The notes beneath the pieces were generated by a model. It was not told where the DNA came from. It was given only the letters and a program-made list of their open reading frames with translations, and searched no databases. From positions 1-64,000 of the forward strand of contig JAMYHL010000014.1 in NCBI GenBank assembly GCA_025531455.1: 64,000 nucleotides of DNA, read 5' to 3'. Each line of letters starts with the position of its first letter. Positions within the stretch are counted from its first letter, which is position 1. Shown piece by piece: positions 1 through 12,301 of the stretch. The translations under genes were made by a program, and so were the position numbers. The stretch is from Apiotrichum sp. Y4204 (taxonomy: Eukaryota; Basidiomycota; Tremellomycetes; Trichosporonales; Trichosporonaceae).

Positions 1-833
1 ACAGGTGCAGTGTGTGCCAGTCGGTTGCCAGCAAGGCAGTGCCAAAAACTTTTCACACGTTCACTCCCTGCCCGGCCGTGTTTTTTTTCCCCTCTTTTTT
101 CTCCTTTTGTTTGCTCCCGCCTCGGGCAGTCTCGCCCACACACGACTCTGACTCAGAAGACACCACCCAAAATTGACAGCCAATTCACACACACTCAGCC
201 AATCCGGCTCAATGACAGCAACCGGCATTATACGGAGTTAGTGGGTGTGGCACTATAGACATCCCTCCCTTCTTGTGGTGGAATCGAACACGGGTTTGCG
301 GCCTGACTCTGCTCGGCCTGACTGTACCAGCTGACTGCTCCTCTGGCTTTTGCGCCTGTGTGCCTGATCCCCGAGTAGGGCTGGTGGTGATCGTGATCGT
401 GACTCAGCCTGATTGCCAGATGAACCGGATTGTCCAGTCGCCCAGCCCAGTTGTCGCCCTGGGCCGTCTGGCCGAGTTTCACCATTTGCCACCCACTCCG
501 GCGCCCATGCGCCACCTTCCCCACCCCCCAGGTCGTTCCCACCGATTGTCTGTCTATCTAAGGCCCAGTGGTAAGGCCCAGTGGATTCACTGACGCCACT
601 CAACACTCACACTCTTGCCACTTGCCGAGAGCCGTCTAAGGATGATCCAATGCAATGCAATAACCTGTGGGAGGACGTCAGCAATCGTTCACGAGGCGGA
701 AGGTGGCCGCCACGCACAAATGTCTCTACGTAAAAACTGCAAGTCAGCACACGATAGATAAAGGAGCAGTCCTCATGTTGGTACTCACCGCCGTCTCGGA
801 CATTCACCAAGGTCACAACCAGCCGACTGCAGC
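1..833. other. Left-edge non-coding stretch
   Basis: I see no convincing gene here. The open frames are short, and none has the codon pattern or splice-site structure of the neighbours. A pyrimidine-rich run (about 78-135) on the + strand looks like the promoter or leader sequence that precedes many fungal genes, but no start codon after it opens a long frame. The right part is probably the 3' UTR of the FCF2 homologue, which ends at 834. Confidence 0.5.
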
Positions 834-2080
834 CTACCACTTTGTCCGCTTCTGCCACCCCTTGCCCCGCCCGTTGTGCATCCGCTTGCCCTGGAGATCT
901 TCGAATTTGCGCTTCGCGTATGATCCGAGGTTGTCGTCGGCAACAATGCTGGAAACAATCTCTCCTGCCCGATACTTGCGCTCCTTGCGCACAGTTGTGT
1001 CCTGAAGGCGACGCGGGGCATCAATCATGGTACCGATCTGCGGAGAAGGCGTCAGAAGATGCAGCCCACTCAACTGATCAGAGCACCAGACATACCTGGA
1101 ACTTCTCTGGAACCTTGCCGGCGCGGTTACCGCCCTTCATGAAGCGCTTCGGGTCGAGGGTATGGCTGAGTGCGAGAGCCTGGTAGTCTCGCTTCATCTG
1201 GGCAAGGTCATCCGCACGGGCCGAGGGCAGCGTAGCCCAGAGCTCTGACGCCGATGCCTTCTTGGGCTGCTGCGAAAGGCGTCAACACATGTCCGAGTGA
1301 TCAGCAGATGGTGATGCAACTTACTGCCAACTTCTCCCTCTTACTCAGGGCCCGCTCATACGCCCCCCGGTCGAGCTCCGATGGCCCATCAGTGGACTTG
1401 CCGCTCCGCCCCAAGCTCGCGCCTGCGGTCGCGGTCCCATCCTCAGCGTATGCAATCACTTGAGCAGGAAGGGCCCCGACAGCGAGATCAGGAATAGCTC
1501 TGTGGTATTAGCAAATTTCCTCAACATTGTCGGATCCGACGCCGACAGGAACCACGAGACTCGGACTTCTCGGTACTCACGCTTCTTTCGGCGCGTCAGC
1601 ATCAAAGCGCAGCTCGCCATCGTCGTCCTCTCCCAGTGCCCCGGTGCTGGTTGATTTTGTTGCTGTTGCCGTGCTGTCTCCAGCGGCGGCAATGCGTGCA
1701 GCCGCCAGATACCGCTCAAGCTCCTCATCGTCCGAATCGGAATCAGAGCTGTCAGAGTCGGCCTCTGATGAGCTGCCAGCGTCGTCTGAGCTGTCCGAGC
1801 CGTCCTCCGAGTCATTCTCAGATTCTTCCTCCGAGTCGCTCTTCTCAGACGCAGGCCTGAATCCGGCCTCAGCTTCGGCCTCAGCCTCGGCCTCTTTCAG
1901 CTCGCTCTCGGCACGCGCTTGGATGATGGCGAAATGCCGCTTGGCTCGTGGACTGACGAGCTCGTTCTCAACTTCCGAATCAGAGAGGAGTTTTGCGGCC
2001 TCGCGGACCGCGAGATGGTCGGCCGACTCGTGGTGATGGGTCGACCCGCCAGATAGCCTGCCGGAACGGCGGGGCGGCAT
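834..2080 (-). CDS. FCF2: Fcf2-type pre-rRNA processing protein
   Basis: Four exons: 2080-1581, 1499-1325, 1269-1096 and 1037-834, giving about 350 aa. The N-terminal half is low-complexity and acidic, with Glu/Ala and Ser/Asp/Glu runs at about residues 50-140. The last about 120 residues match the Fcf2/DNTTIP2 domain: an LDPKRF motif, then a stretch equivalent to the family's IGT-x-I-x2-P block and an arginine-rich KRKFEDLQ-like end. Fcf2 is a nucleolar factor needed with Fcf1 for early pre-rRNA cleavages at A0, A1 and A2 in the SSU processome. The ATG opens MPPRRSGR and is the first usable one after the shared upstream region. It is divergent from the methionine sulfoxide reductase gene. 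The acidic half would be poorly conserved; the domain call rests on the C-terminal half. Confidence 0.88.
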
Positions 2081-2768
2081 TGTAGATGAGAAGTGAGGTG
2101 ATGGGGTGGGAGAAATGGGAGTGAGCCAGTGGAGAACCAATGGCGGAGTGAATGGATGCGACCAAGGAGCGAATCCTTGTACAATCTGGTGAGACTACCT
2201 TCGCCGAGTCGTTGTCACGATCAGGTTACGGGACCTGGAGCCAGTTCGCGGAGAGAATAGTCGGTGGAGGAGGTAGTGGGGACCGGCACGGTAGTGTGAG
2301 GAGATAGTTGAATGGAAGTGCACGGGAAGTATGAAGCGATTGGAATGATGAAGAGGATACGACGAGGTTGACAAGAGCACAGAGAGCACAGAAAGAGGAG
2401 GGGGACACACCGTGTGGGTTGTGGGGAAGAAGGATGTTCCTTGGCTGTGTGTGCTCGGACCACAGATAGATCCCATCTTCTCCAGTGGTGGTCCCAATTG
2501 TGCCCTGCACGACTCTCTACTTGCGCCCATCAATATTTTTCCGGACAGTCACAAGATGTCCGCAAAACAAATGTTCATAATGGGAATTTGTATATCCGAA
2601 ATCCCTTATCTCACGTGACGCTGTTTCTGCTCTTCAGGATATCAGGATATACGTTTCACTGGCAGGCAAAGTGACGTCCCCTCCATGCACTCCGCAGAAT
2701 TCCTCGCCGGATCATGCAACATCTGTAGCGCTGTTCAATCATCAACTATCCCACCTCTATCCAGCACA
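2081..2768. promoter_or_regulatory. Divergent promoter FCF2 / fRMsr with TCACGTGA box
   Basis: A 688-bp region separates the two divergent start codons. It contains the palindrome TCACGTGA at 2611-2618, about 150 bp before the reductase ATG. In yeasts this is the core of a Cbf1-type bHLH site, which often controls sulfur-amino-acid genes. The link to the reductase is inference. No gene is seen inside; the open frames at 2195-2533 on the minus strand are low-complexity and unsupported. Confidence 0.5.
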
Positions 2769-3443
2769 ATGCCGCACGCCGACTCCTCCCTCGTCCCAGA
2801 GGACATCACGACGTGAGATTCTTTCAATTCTTCTCTAACAACAGCAAGCCTGCGTTCTACGAGCACATCCACGACCAGCTGCGCGCTCTCCTCACCGACC
2901 GGTGGTGGGTGAGCAACCTCGCGCAGGTCGCCAGCCTGCTGTACCACTCGTACGCGGGATGCGCGCTGTACGGTCTTAACGGGGAGTCGACGACGCCGGT
3001 CGTCAACTGGACGGGATTCTACCTTCGCCGCGGGGAAGAAGGCCCGCTCGTCCTCGGTCCGTACCATGGCCGGCCGGCGTGTGGCAGCATTCGTACCGAG
3101 AAGGGCAAGGGCGTGTGCGCAGACGCGTTTGTCACGGACACGGGAGTCGTCGTGCAGGATGTTGACGCTTATCCGGGACACATTGGTGAGTTGGCGGCTG
3201 TCCGGCAGCCATATGTGCAGTGGCGCGGCGGACGATAGAAGTCGCGCTTTGCTGATGATAGCTTGCGACGGAGACACAAAGTCGGAAATTGTTCTGCCCC
3301 TTCGTCTACGCACGCCTCAGGGATTGAAGACCGTCGGCGTACTTGACCTCGACTCGACTGTTCTCGCTACATTCGACGAGGACGATCTGAAGGGACTTCA
3401 GACGGTGGTAGACATCCTTGGGGAAACTTGTGACTGGCCTTGA
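2769..3443 (+). CDS. Free methionine-(R)-sulfoxide reductase (GAF domain)
   Basis: Three exons (2769-2812, 2845-3185, 3262-3443) encode 188 aa, a usual length for the family. The enzyme reduces free L-methionine-R-sulfoxide, using a GAF-fold active site and thioredoxin. The sequence shows the signature NWTGFYL, then LGPYHGRPACGSI, GKGVCADA and PGHIACD. These carry the three cysteines known to be used in catalysis and recycling in the yeast enzyme. The third lies directly after the exon 2/3 junction, which restores HIACDGDTKSEIV. Intron 1 is only 32 nt (2813-2844), with CTAAC close to its AG. The gene converges on RAD50 with 222 bp between stop codons. No symbol is assigned because fungal names vary. 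Confidence 0.93.
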
Positions 3444-3665
3444 GATAGATTGAATATAGACCATGTGAGGGCAGTTTCAGACGGCATCGCTGCCATTCAG
3501 CACCGGAATGCTCATTCAACGGACTGACCTTCCACGCTGACAAATGCGGCGTTCCCCGCGCTCCCTCGATGGTTAGTCAAAGGTACGACGCAACCCTACA
3601 TCCGCCATATTATTCATGTACATTCACTCTTGCCCATACTATACAATTGACCTGGATGCTCCACT

Positions 3666-6600
3666 TTAATTGCCGACCTTCTGGCGCTCGAGGACACTCT
3701 TCTGCGACGAGTCGCGCGACACACGCCAGTAGTATTCGAGAACGTCGTGCGCCGCCAGCTGCTGCAGGAAGCCCTCGTCGTGAGTGATAATGACCAGTTG
3801 GAAGTTGGACTGGCGACGGCGTTCGCGAATGATCCTGGATGTCAATAGGGTGCTTTCCCCTTGAACGTACTCTGCAAGGGACTCGGCCAGAGCATTGATG
3901 TTCTCCTGGTCCAGGTTGGTGGTCGGCTCATCGAGGGCAAGGACACCGCATCCCTGTCCAAAGCTCTCCGCCAGAGCAAGGCGGATGATGATGGATGCCA
4001 ACACCTTTTGACCGGCAGAGCAGCGTCCGCGCATGTCGAGCTCGACGTTGTTCTTCACCATCACCACGCGGTAGTTGTACGACTTGCGCACTGACGTGCT
4101 TGCCTCGTCGTGATCAGACACGATCCGAACGGTGTCAATGTCTTCTGTCAGTGAAGCCCTTGGACATCGGTAGTCTCACCGGTGCCTTGATACGTCTTGC
4201 TCCACAAGTGGCCAATGTTGTCGTTGATCTCATCCATTTTGATTGAATGGAAACGCAGAATCGCACTGCATGTTAGGCGCTGTCATATCATCGAAAACTC
4301 ACTTGTCAAGCGCCTTTCCATACTTTTCCAAGTCATTGTGGGCAACCTCGCTGGCTTTCGTCTTGATGAGTTGCTCGCGGAACTGTTTGTCGATATCCCT
4401 GTACTCGACCCTGAGCATCTTCTCCTTGGTTTTGCGAGTCTCAGTCATCTGGGCCAGGACACCACTGGCGACGTGCCACTAGAGGTTTAGTATTAGGTCT
4501 TGGACATGATGCTCACTGAGGCAGCAACAGCGTTTTCAATCTCAATGTTTTTCTCGTATTCCGTGTTGAACTCCTTGCGTGCTTTTGCAGCGGCGTCCAA
4601 GTCGATCTCAGCGAGCTCTTCTTCAATCGCCCGAATCTTCTGCAGCCCTCCGCGATAGTCCAGGTTATCGCGAATGTTGTTGCGCGTGATCTGGGCTTGC
4701 GAAATCTCGTTCTGGAGTTCTTCAAGTTCGGTCTCGATCCTGGCGCGCTGCTTCACAACTTCATCATGCTCCCGCTGATTGTCTTCAATGTGTCGAGCGT
4801 TCTCCCGCATTTTGCGTTCGTTTCCTTCCGCAATGTACGCCTGGCAAGCTTGATGCTTCGCATGTACTTGACCGAGACTCTGGCGTTGCTGATCGAGTTG
4901 CTCCATGGCTTCCTTTTCTGTGGTTTGCCTCTCGATGCGGTGGCGTTCGAGGCTATCCCGTTTCTCAGTCCATGGGGCAACTGCCGCAGCTGCCGAGGTC
5001 TCCAGTTCCCTGAGCTCTCGTTGCAGGGTCGCCACCTGTTCCTGCTGTTCTTTAAGGGCTGCTTCGTCCATCCGTCGCTTCTCTTGCCTCGCACGCAGTT
5101 GCCCAAGACCAAGTGTCGTTCTGTTCAGGTCGTCACTGAGGCCACGCAAAGTGTTGTATTTGAGCTCCTTGTCAGTCGTCAACTGTTGTTGCTCGCGCTG
5201 GAGATTCTTGCTGGAATTGTCAGGAAAAGAGCAGTCAATGGGTGCTTACATATCGGAAGCCAGTTGATCCAGTTCCTGCTGGACTTCATCAACAGTTTTA
5301 AGACTGCCGGTTGACTGAAGATCGCGCTCAAGGTTCTGAACGGACGATTTAAGGCCCTTGATGTCACTGGCCGTACGTGTGATGACAACTGCTGCAGTCT
5401 TGAGGGCTTGTAGATTGCGTACTGCAATTTTGGCTGCCTGAACGTGCTGTCTGGACTGCACAAGTCAGGCTAGTCACAGGAAGAGAGCTCACCTGATCTA
5501 CGTTTGACTGGAGGTCATCTACTTTGGCAGAATCAGAGGAGATTGTCTGTTCCAACGTTGGGATCTCGCGACCTTTGAGCTTCTCAGCAAGTTCGACAGA
5601 AGGTTGAACACGGCGCAGCTTATCCAATTCCTGTTGCCACTGCTCAAGCTCCTCTTGCAGCTCCGACACGTCGTCGCTTGAGCAGCGTTCAATACGAACA
5701 TTGATCTGGAGTCAAAAGGATGGCCGCAAGTTCACTCACATAGGCCTCAAAACTGCTCTTTTCGTTGGCGTGAATGGCACGGTCACAGCCAATGCACTTC
5801 TTTTTCGTCCGTCCCATATCTTGCACCTTGCGATAGAATTTGATGGTGTTTTCTTTATCGTTTATCTCGCTGACAGGTCAGTTACCCTCGACGTAGATTG
5901 GACGCACTCATTGCGGACATTGACCTCGATCTGAGCTTCATTGATGGCTTCTTCGACGGACGTTTTGCCACTCTCTTCAAGTGCCTCTGAGATGAGGCGT
6001 TCAAGACCTACACATCAGTTACAGTTACCAGTAGCAAAGATATACTCACGTCCAAGCTCTTCTTTCTTTGACCGCAGGTCGCGCTTGCTGATCTGCAACT
6101 GTGTTTGCATTTGGGAAAGAGAACGATCATTTGCAGCAGACGACGTTTCGGCCTCGGTGAGTTCGCGCTCTTTACGGCTGGCAATGAGTACGATGTCTCA
6201 AGTCTGTCGACTTACGAGAGAGCGCCAGTGATTTGTTCCTCCATAGTTTCGGTATTGATATCGTTACCGACAAGCTCCTTGAACTTGGCTGAATGACTCT
6301 GTACTCTGCAATGTTAGTTAAAGAGGCGATCATCGGTACTGACGATGCTGTCAGTTGTGCTGTCTTTGACTCTAACTCTGAGCGCTTGATAGAAAGCTGA
6401 GCACGAGAGTCGGCCTGTCTGTTGAGAAGGGAGAGATCGGCATTGAGCTTGTCACGGTCACCCTCCTTCTGACGAATTGCTGTAGAGCGCTCGCGGACCT
6501 GGTCGTCGTACTTGGCATTTTGGATTTCCTCATCAAGTCGATCACGGCGACTCTTGATGACTTCAATGTCATTTTCAGCGACACTGATGTCCGCGTCCAG

Positions 6601-8371
6601 TGAGCTGACCGACTCAAAGTTGGCTTCTTTGGCCCTAATCGAGGCATTGAGAGCGATCTGGTGTCAGTACACTCCCACTGTGATCTCTTACAATCTGGTC
6701 CTGTTTACTCTGTTTTGTGGCAATGGCCGTTGTCTTTGTGGTGGCAAGCTGGTCAAGCTCAGCCTGAAGCTCACGCTCCTTGCGAGCTCCCTCAACCTGA
6801 ATACGCTTGAGGTCGGCCTCGGCCTTGCGGACAAGTTCATCTATGCGGTCCATAAATTCTTCAACCTTTTGATCTTCAAGGGGGCTGTAGTCATACCCAG
6901 GCATGTTTAGCCGTGTTGCCACCTCCCGAATCGCGGCTTCACGCCCCTGAACGTTGCGCTCGTAGTTCTAGGAGTAAGTGTTGTTCTTTCTCTAGCCATA
7001 CCTTTCGGTTGCTGGCGAGAGCACCTTCGGTGCAACGCAAAACGCCTGCACGTCGTTGGTGCTCATTGATTGCCTTATCCTCGGCTTCCAATTCTTCACG
7101 TTTACGGGCTCGTTTCATTTCAATAGACTTGACGAATTCGTCGAAGTTCTGATATTGGTGCTGGAGATCTTCCGTGCTATCTGGAACGTTAATAGCGGAA
7201 ACCTTGGCCAGATCTCACCTTTCAACTCTTTCATGCCCTCCTTTTTGCTTTCAACGTTACTCTTGTTCATTTCCAGCTTGCTGTTTAGGGTCTCAACGCG
7301 TTCGAAAATGGTGTTAAAGCTGGTCGCCTTTTGGTAATGCTGCATGTTCTGCTCTTTAAGGACCGCTAAGCGCTCTTTGAGATCCTCAATCTCGGTGGCC
7401 TTGGCGTTCTCCTGTCTCACGGTCTCATCCAGGTCTTTACGCATCTTGACGTCAGCTTCAAACAGACGGACTACTCACTCGCTCGGCCTTTTCTTTGTCT
7501 GCCTTGAGAAACTTTAGTCGCTCTCTATCGACTTTGAGCTCGATGGCCATATCTTTGCGGACCGCCTTGATATTGTCCAGAGCTTTAGTGTATCTTAGAG
7601 GTCAGTACCTCTCCAGATATTGAACTTACTTTGTCGCTTCAAAGATGTCATCGAATTTCTGCTTGAGCTTCGCCGGTTCCGACAACGGCCAGTTTGAGTC
7701 CTCCTGATGACAAAAGATGACGTTCTGCAGGATGGCTTTGGAGACACCAAGCAGAAGAGGGACTTCTTCGTCCATCTCGGAGCACTTGGTGGAGATGGTA
7801 TTACGCTGTGGGCGTTAGTTGGGCTGTCCAACTCCGCTCACGACGTCAGTTCTTACCTTGCCGTCCCCACCATCCTGATCTGACTTGGCGAGCAGTCCCT
7901 CCAAAGTCTTCATCTTCAAATTGCCCGTCTTCATCATCGTAACCTGCAAGCTACGCGTGGCAGTCATACGCTGGCGGTTTACGTTCCAGAAACGCAGGCG
8001 GACCTGCGCCTTGACTTCCTTCTCGTTCGCCATCTAATGTCAATACGGGGCGGGGAGGTAGCTGCGCACCTTCGGATCATGCACGAAAGCTGCTCCGTTC
8101 TTGGTATTTGGAGGCATCTCACCCGTCGTTGCATACTTCAAGCACTCGATGATGGTCTGGACTGGTCAACGGCTTTCCTCACTTCCCTCAACTCACCGTC
8201 TTCCCGCTACCATTGTGACCAACGATGACCGTCAGCGGCGAGTAGAATTCGATGACCTGCACATGCTTGTCGTCGAACGAGCGGATACCGCGAATTGCAA
8301 GCTTGTTGAGGGCCGCCCTAAGAGTTAGCTTATCGCAAAAAAGCTGCCAAAGACAAAGACGTGACTTACAT
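3666..8371 (-). CDS. RAD50: Rad50, ATPase of the MRN/MRX complex
   Basis: Twenty-one coding exons encode 1312 aa. Exons (minus, 5' to 3'): 8371-8370, 8317-8197, 8156-8070, 8033-7857, 7805-7630, 7593-7479, 7444-7219, 7180-7002, 6967-6692, 6657-6344, 6305-6216, 6177-6050, 6007-5908, 5869-5740, 5705-5493, 5455-5250, 5210-4517, 4478-4303, 4265-4180, 4144-3871, 3834-3666. Walker A GHNGSGKT is at residues 34-41 and the Q-loop is in [11 protein letters not shown]. Long coiled coils flank the zinc hook CIGC at 689-692. The C-terminal ATPase half has the signature [10 protein letters not shown], Walker [13 protein letters not shown] and the H-loop THDEGFL. Rad50 with Mre11 and Nbs1/Xrs2 tethers and processes DNA double-strand breaks and telomeres. 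The start codon is split by the first intron: AT at 8371-8370, G at 8317. No other methionine precedes Walker A, so this start is needed. Confidence 0.96.
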
Positions 8372-8920
8372 GGCTGGGCTGGACGCTCGAGGTGGAGGTT
8401 AGCCCGGACAGGCCAAGTGAGCGGCAGGGAAACAGAGCAATGTCCAGACAGCGCTTAAACGAGCGTTGTGTCAATGTGTGTTCTTGAAGCTGTTCTCAGC
8501 TCGGGAGAGAGCGCTAGAGAGAGGGAGGGAGAGGAGTATGTGTCAAGGTCGATGAGCAGATGAGAAACGACAATCCGGGCGAGTTGCCTCCCATGGTTTG
8601 CCTCACGCGCCGCGCAGGATTCAGAGATCAGAGACGCGACAGGAAATGACGCGAAACGAGTTGACTGGACTGATAAAGGACGGGGCCCCAAAACAAGGAA
8701 CGGGGATTTCGATCTACACGTCATTCCACCCGGATGGTGACGACTGGTGGTCGTGGGGAGAAGGGCAACGTCACAGGTCGTCGGATCGTTGGGCTTGCGA
8801 ACTGCAACTGTTGTATGTGTTGGCGATGGTCTAGCAGCTAGCATCCATCACTATCACGTCTTGCTATCACGTCTTGAACCGTCTGAACAACCCGACTACA
8901 ACAAGAAACCAGCACACATC
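8372..8920. promoter_or_regulatory. Divergent promoter RAD50 / VPS11
   Basis: A 549-bp divergent spacer. It is GC-rich with no clear TATA box. I see no gene inside; the reading frame open through 8747-8920 simply runs into the VPS11 start. Confidence 0.4.
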
Positions 8921-11900
8921 ATGGCGGGGCCATCGCGAGGTCCAGACACGCTGTCTGCACCCCAATGGCGGCAGTTCACATTCTTCGACAGCGAAAGCGT
9001 CAAGGACATCGAAGACCTTGGATCGCCGCCTCGCATCCTGTCCGAACTCACAGTGCCCATCGTAGCGACGGCAACGTCAACAGGTTCGCCCCTTCCACCA
9101 TCCATTATTATCTCGAGTGGGACTACAATTACCATCATTGACAAGCACTTTGTCGCCGAGCGCACCTTTACTGCTTGGGAGGGCTCTGGGCGTGCAACTG
9201 CCCTTGCAGAGGCCGGTGGTCTTCTCTTGGCGATTGGCGAAGAGGAGGGCAGCCGGCAGCCCATTTTGAAGGTCTGGGACTTGACGCGAGAGGAAAAGAA
9301 GAAGGCTGGGGGTGGTCCGGTGTTGATGCGCAACGTGCGCATTCAGCAATCCTCTGGGCGGCCTCATCCTGTGAGTGACCCACAGGGCGCACGTATTGAC
9401 AAGCCAGGTTTCCGCAGTGGCCCTTACATCCAACCTTTCCCATCTCGCAATCGGTCTTGGAGATGGGACTGTGCTCCTATATCGCCATCTCCTTCAGTCA
9501 TTGACGACCTCGCCGACCCATCTCACATCATTACCGAAGGCCCGCGTGATTCTCGAGTCAAATGAGCGTGCTCCCGAGGCAGTCACGGGCCTAGGATTCC
9601 GCGAGGGCACAGTGGCAGGAGATAAGGGCACGACCACAGCAACGGCGCTGTACATTGTTACAACGAATCGTGTGCTTGTTGCCCCAGTGTCGGCCAAGGG
9701 TGGCGAAGCGCGGACTTTGGACGAAACGGGGTCCGGCCTCGGTTGCGCAGCTGTCGACTGGGACAAGCGCGAGATGCTTGTGGCTCGCGACGATGCCATC
9801 TATCTCTACTCGCCAGAGGGACGCGGGGCCTGCTATGCCTACGAGGGTCCCAAGTCGTACGTCTCAGTGTTCAAACACAATCTCATCATCGTCTCTCCCC
9901 CAATGCACCCGACATCAACGGCCGTGCGTCGTCATGTACCGACGGGAGAGACATCCGATATTGCAAAGGTGACAATTTTCGATCTCGAGAACAAACTTAT
10001 TGCGTACACGGGAGTGTTCCGCAACGGCATTCGGAGCTTGATCTGCCAGTGGGGTAGCATCTTTGTGTATGAGGGGAATGGACAGGTGAGTTCCCATTCT
10101 GTAGTGCAGTCGGCTCACATTTACAGCTCACTCGTCTGGAAGAGCATTCTACATCGGCGAAGCTTGATATTCTCTACAAGCGCAATCTCTACACTCTCGC
10201 TCTTGGTCTCGCACGCAATCAGGGTTTAGATGATGCTGGCATCGCCGAGATCCATCGCCTCTACGGAGATTATCTCTACGGCAAGGGCGACTTCGATGGT
10301 GCGATGCGGCAGTTTGTCAAAACTCTGGGACATGTGCAGCCCAGCTACGTGATTCGCAAGGTTGGTACCCTTGGAGTTCGTTTGTCTAACTCCCTAGTTC
10401 CTCGACGCCCAGCGCATCAACAACCTTACCACATATCTGCAAGAGCTGCATTCGCGGGGTCTTGCTAATCCCGACCACACGACGCTCCTCTTGAATTGTT
10501 ATACGAAAACGTCTGACCGCGCCCGGCTTGACTCGTTCATTAAGACGGAAGCTCAGCGCTCCGAGGTTTCAGGCGTCAATGTCCTTCCATTCGACCTCGA
10601 GACTGCTATCCGCGTCTGTCGACAGGCCGGCTTCTTTGAACATGCAACGTACTTGGCAAGGAAGTATGGCAAGCACGAGGAATACCTTCGTATTCAGATC
10701 GAGGACGCTGAAGAGTACAAGGATGCGCTCAAGTATCTTCGCTCATTGGGTCCCGAGGCCGTGAGTCTTTGCATTGAATCGTATTGTTTGCTGACGGTAG
10801 TGTGAGGCTAATCTCATTCGATACGGCCGCGCCCTTCTTCAGCACGAACCGGTGGCGACGACCGACCTCCTTATCGATCTCTGCAGTGGCAATCTAGGAC
10901 GCAAGACCCACACACACAGCCATCAGGCAGATGGCAAGGTTGTGAACGGTTCAGGACCAGGCGTGATGTCCTACCTCGGCGTGAATCGACTGTTTGGAAC
11001 AGAGGGAGCGAGCACTCCATTTTCAGAAACAAACGGCAACGGGAACGGTCTAGCGTCTGATAGCGAACACCCGTCTCGTGAAGACACGCCGGTGACCGAG
11101 GCGCCATCGTATATCCCCCCTTCTCCCCGACAGTTCTTCGCCCATTTCGTTGACCACCATGACATGTTTGTCCATTTCCTGGAGGAAGTGGCACTGGCTC
11201 TGTGGGGACAGAAGGTGGACATCTCCCAGCAGCCAAGAACTGGCCCGATTCCCCGACGGGATGTTGATGTTGCGGACGTTCCGGATCCTGCTCTCAGCGA
11301 CCAACGGGCAGTGTGGAACACACTGCTGGAGCTTTATCTGGCTTCAACCCAAAACGCATCTACCTCATCGGCGGCGAAGCGCAAGGTGCTCTGCCTCCTC
11401 GCTGAGGGCGATGAGATCCCATACGATCCGATGTCGGCTCTTGTACTCTGCTCGATGGCCGGATTCACCGATGGTTTGGTTGGCCTTTGGGAGAGTATGG
11501 GCATGTACGAGGACGTCCTGCGCTATTGGATGGAGAAGGACGACAGCGACGCGACCGCCGATCCGCGACCATCGGATGAGGTTCTGCGTTATCTTGACCT
11601 GTATGGATCGACAAACAAGGAGCTCTACCCTCTTGTTCTTCGCTACATCACGTCATCATCAGCTATTCTTTCTAGACACCAGAGTGCGCTCGTGGACATC
11701 CTCCGCACCATCGACGAGGAGCGCATTATGCCTCCGCTTGCGGTGGTGCAGCTTCTCAGTCGCAACGGCGTGGCATCCGTCGGGACGGTCAAGGACTGGC
11801 TGCGTTCCAAGGTTGAGGAGACTCAACAGGAGATCGAGGCCGATAAGACGCTTGTCGAGTCCTATCGTTCTGAGACTGCTGCCAAGGAGAAGCAGATCGC

Positions 11901-12219
11901 CGAGCTCACCAGCACGCGTCACCCCGAAGTATTCCAGGTCACCCAATGTGCTGCCTGTGGTGGACAGCTCGACCTGCCCGCTGTTCACTTTATGTGCAAG
12001 CACAGCTACCACCAGCGTTGTCTCTCGGACTCCGATCCTGAGTGCATCCTGTGCTCACAGCAGCACGCTATGGTCCGAGAAATCCGCCGCAACCAGACGC
12101 GTTTGGCGGATCGTCACGACCTATTCCTTTCGGAGGTGCACGATTCGGAGGACGGCTTTGCCGTTGTGGCTGGCGCGTTCAGCAGAGGGTTGTTCCAGAA
12201 GGACGTAGAGGTGGCATGA
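8921..12219 (+). CDS. VPS11: Vps11/Pep5, core subunit of HOPS/CORVET
   Basis: Five exons (8921-9370, 9408-10085, 10127-10360, 10398-10760, 10801-12219) encode 1047 aa. The N-terminal about 370 residues look like a beta-propeller with WD-like strands, such as LAIGLGDGTVLLY. An alpha-solenoid (clathrin-repeat-like) follows, with LYGDYLYGKGDFDGAM and LIRYGRALLQH. Near the C-terminus (about 955-995) is a RING-H2 finger with the order CAAC...CKH...HQRC...CILC, as in Vps11. The protein scaffolds the HOPS and CORVET tethers for endosome and vacuole fusion. The ATG at 8921 opens MAGPSRGPD directly before the propeller. The region around 10960-11080 is a polar, less conserved insert. All four introns are 37-41 nt. 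The stop lies 82 bp from the convergent BET4 stop. Confidence 0.93.
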
Positions 12220-12301
12220 TACCAGCCGGAATTAGTGCAGGTGCAGGACTGTTAGGTGTACATCATAATGCAGTACGGTATACCCAGGATTACAATAATC
12301 A

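Noticed and set aside
1527..2036. 169-codon Ser-rich frame antisense to FCF2
   Set aside because: It is the mirror of the acidic Ser/Glu/Asp tract in FCF2; repeats of this kind keep several frames open.
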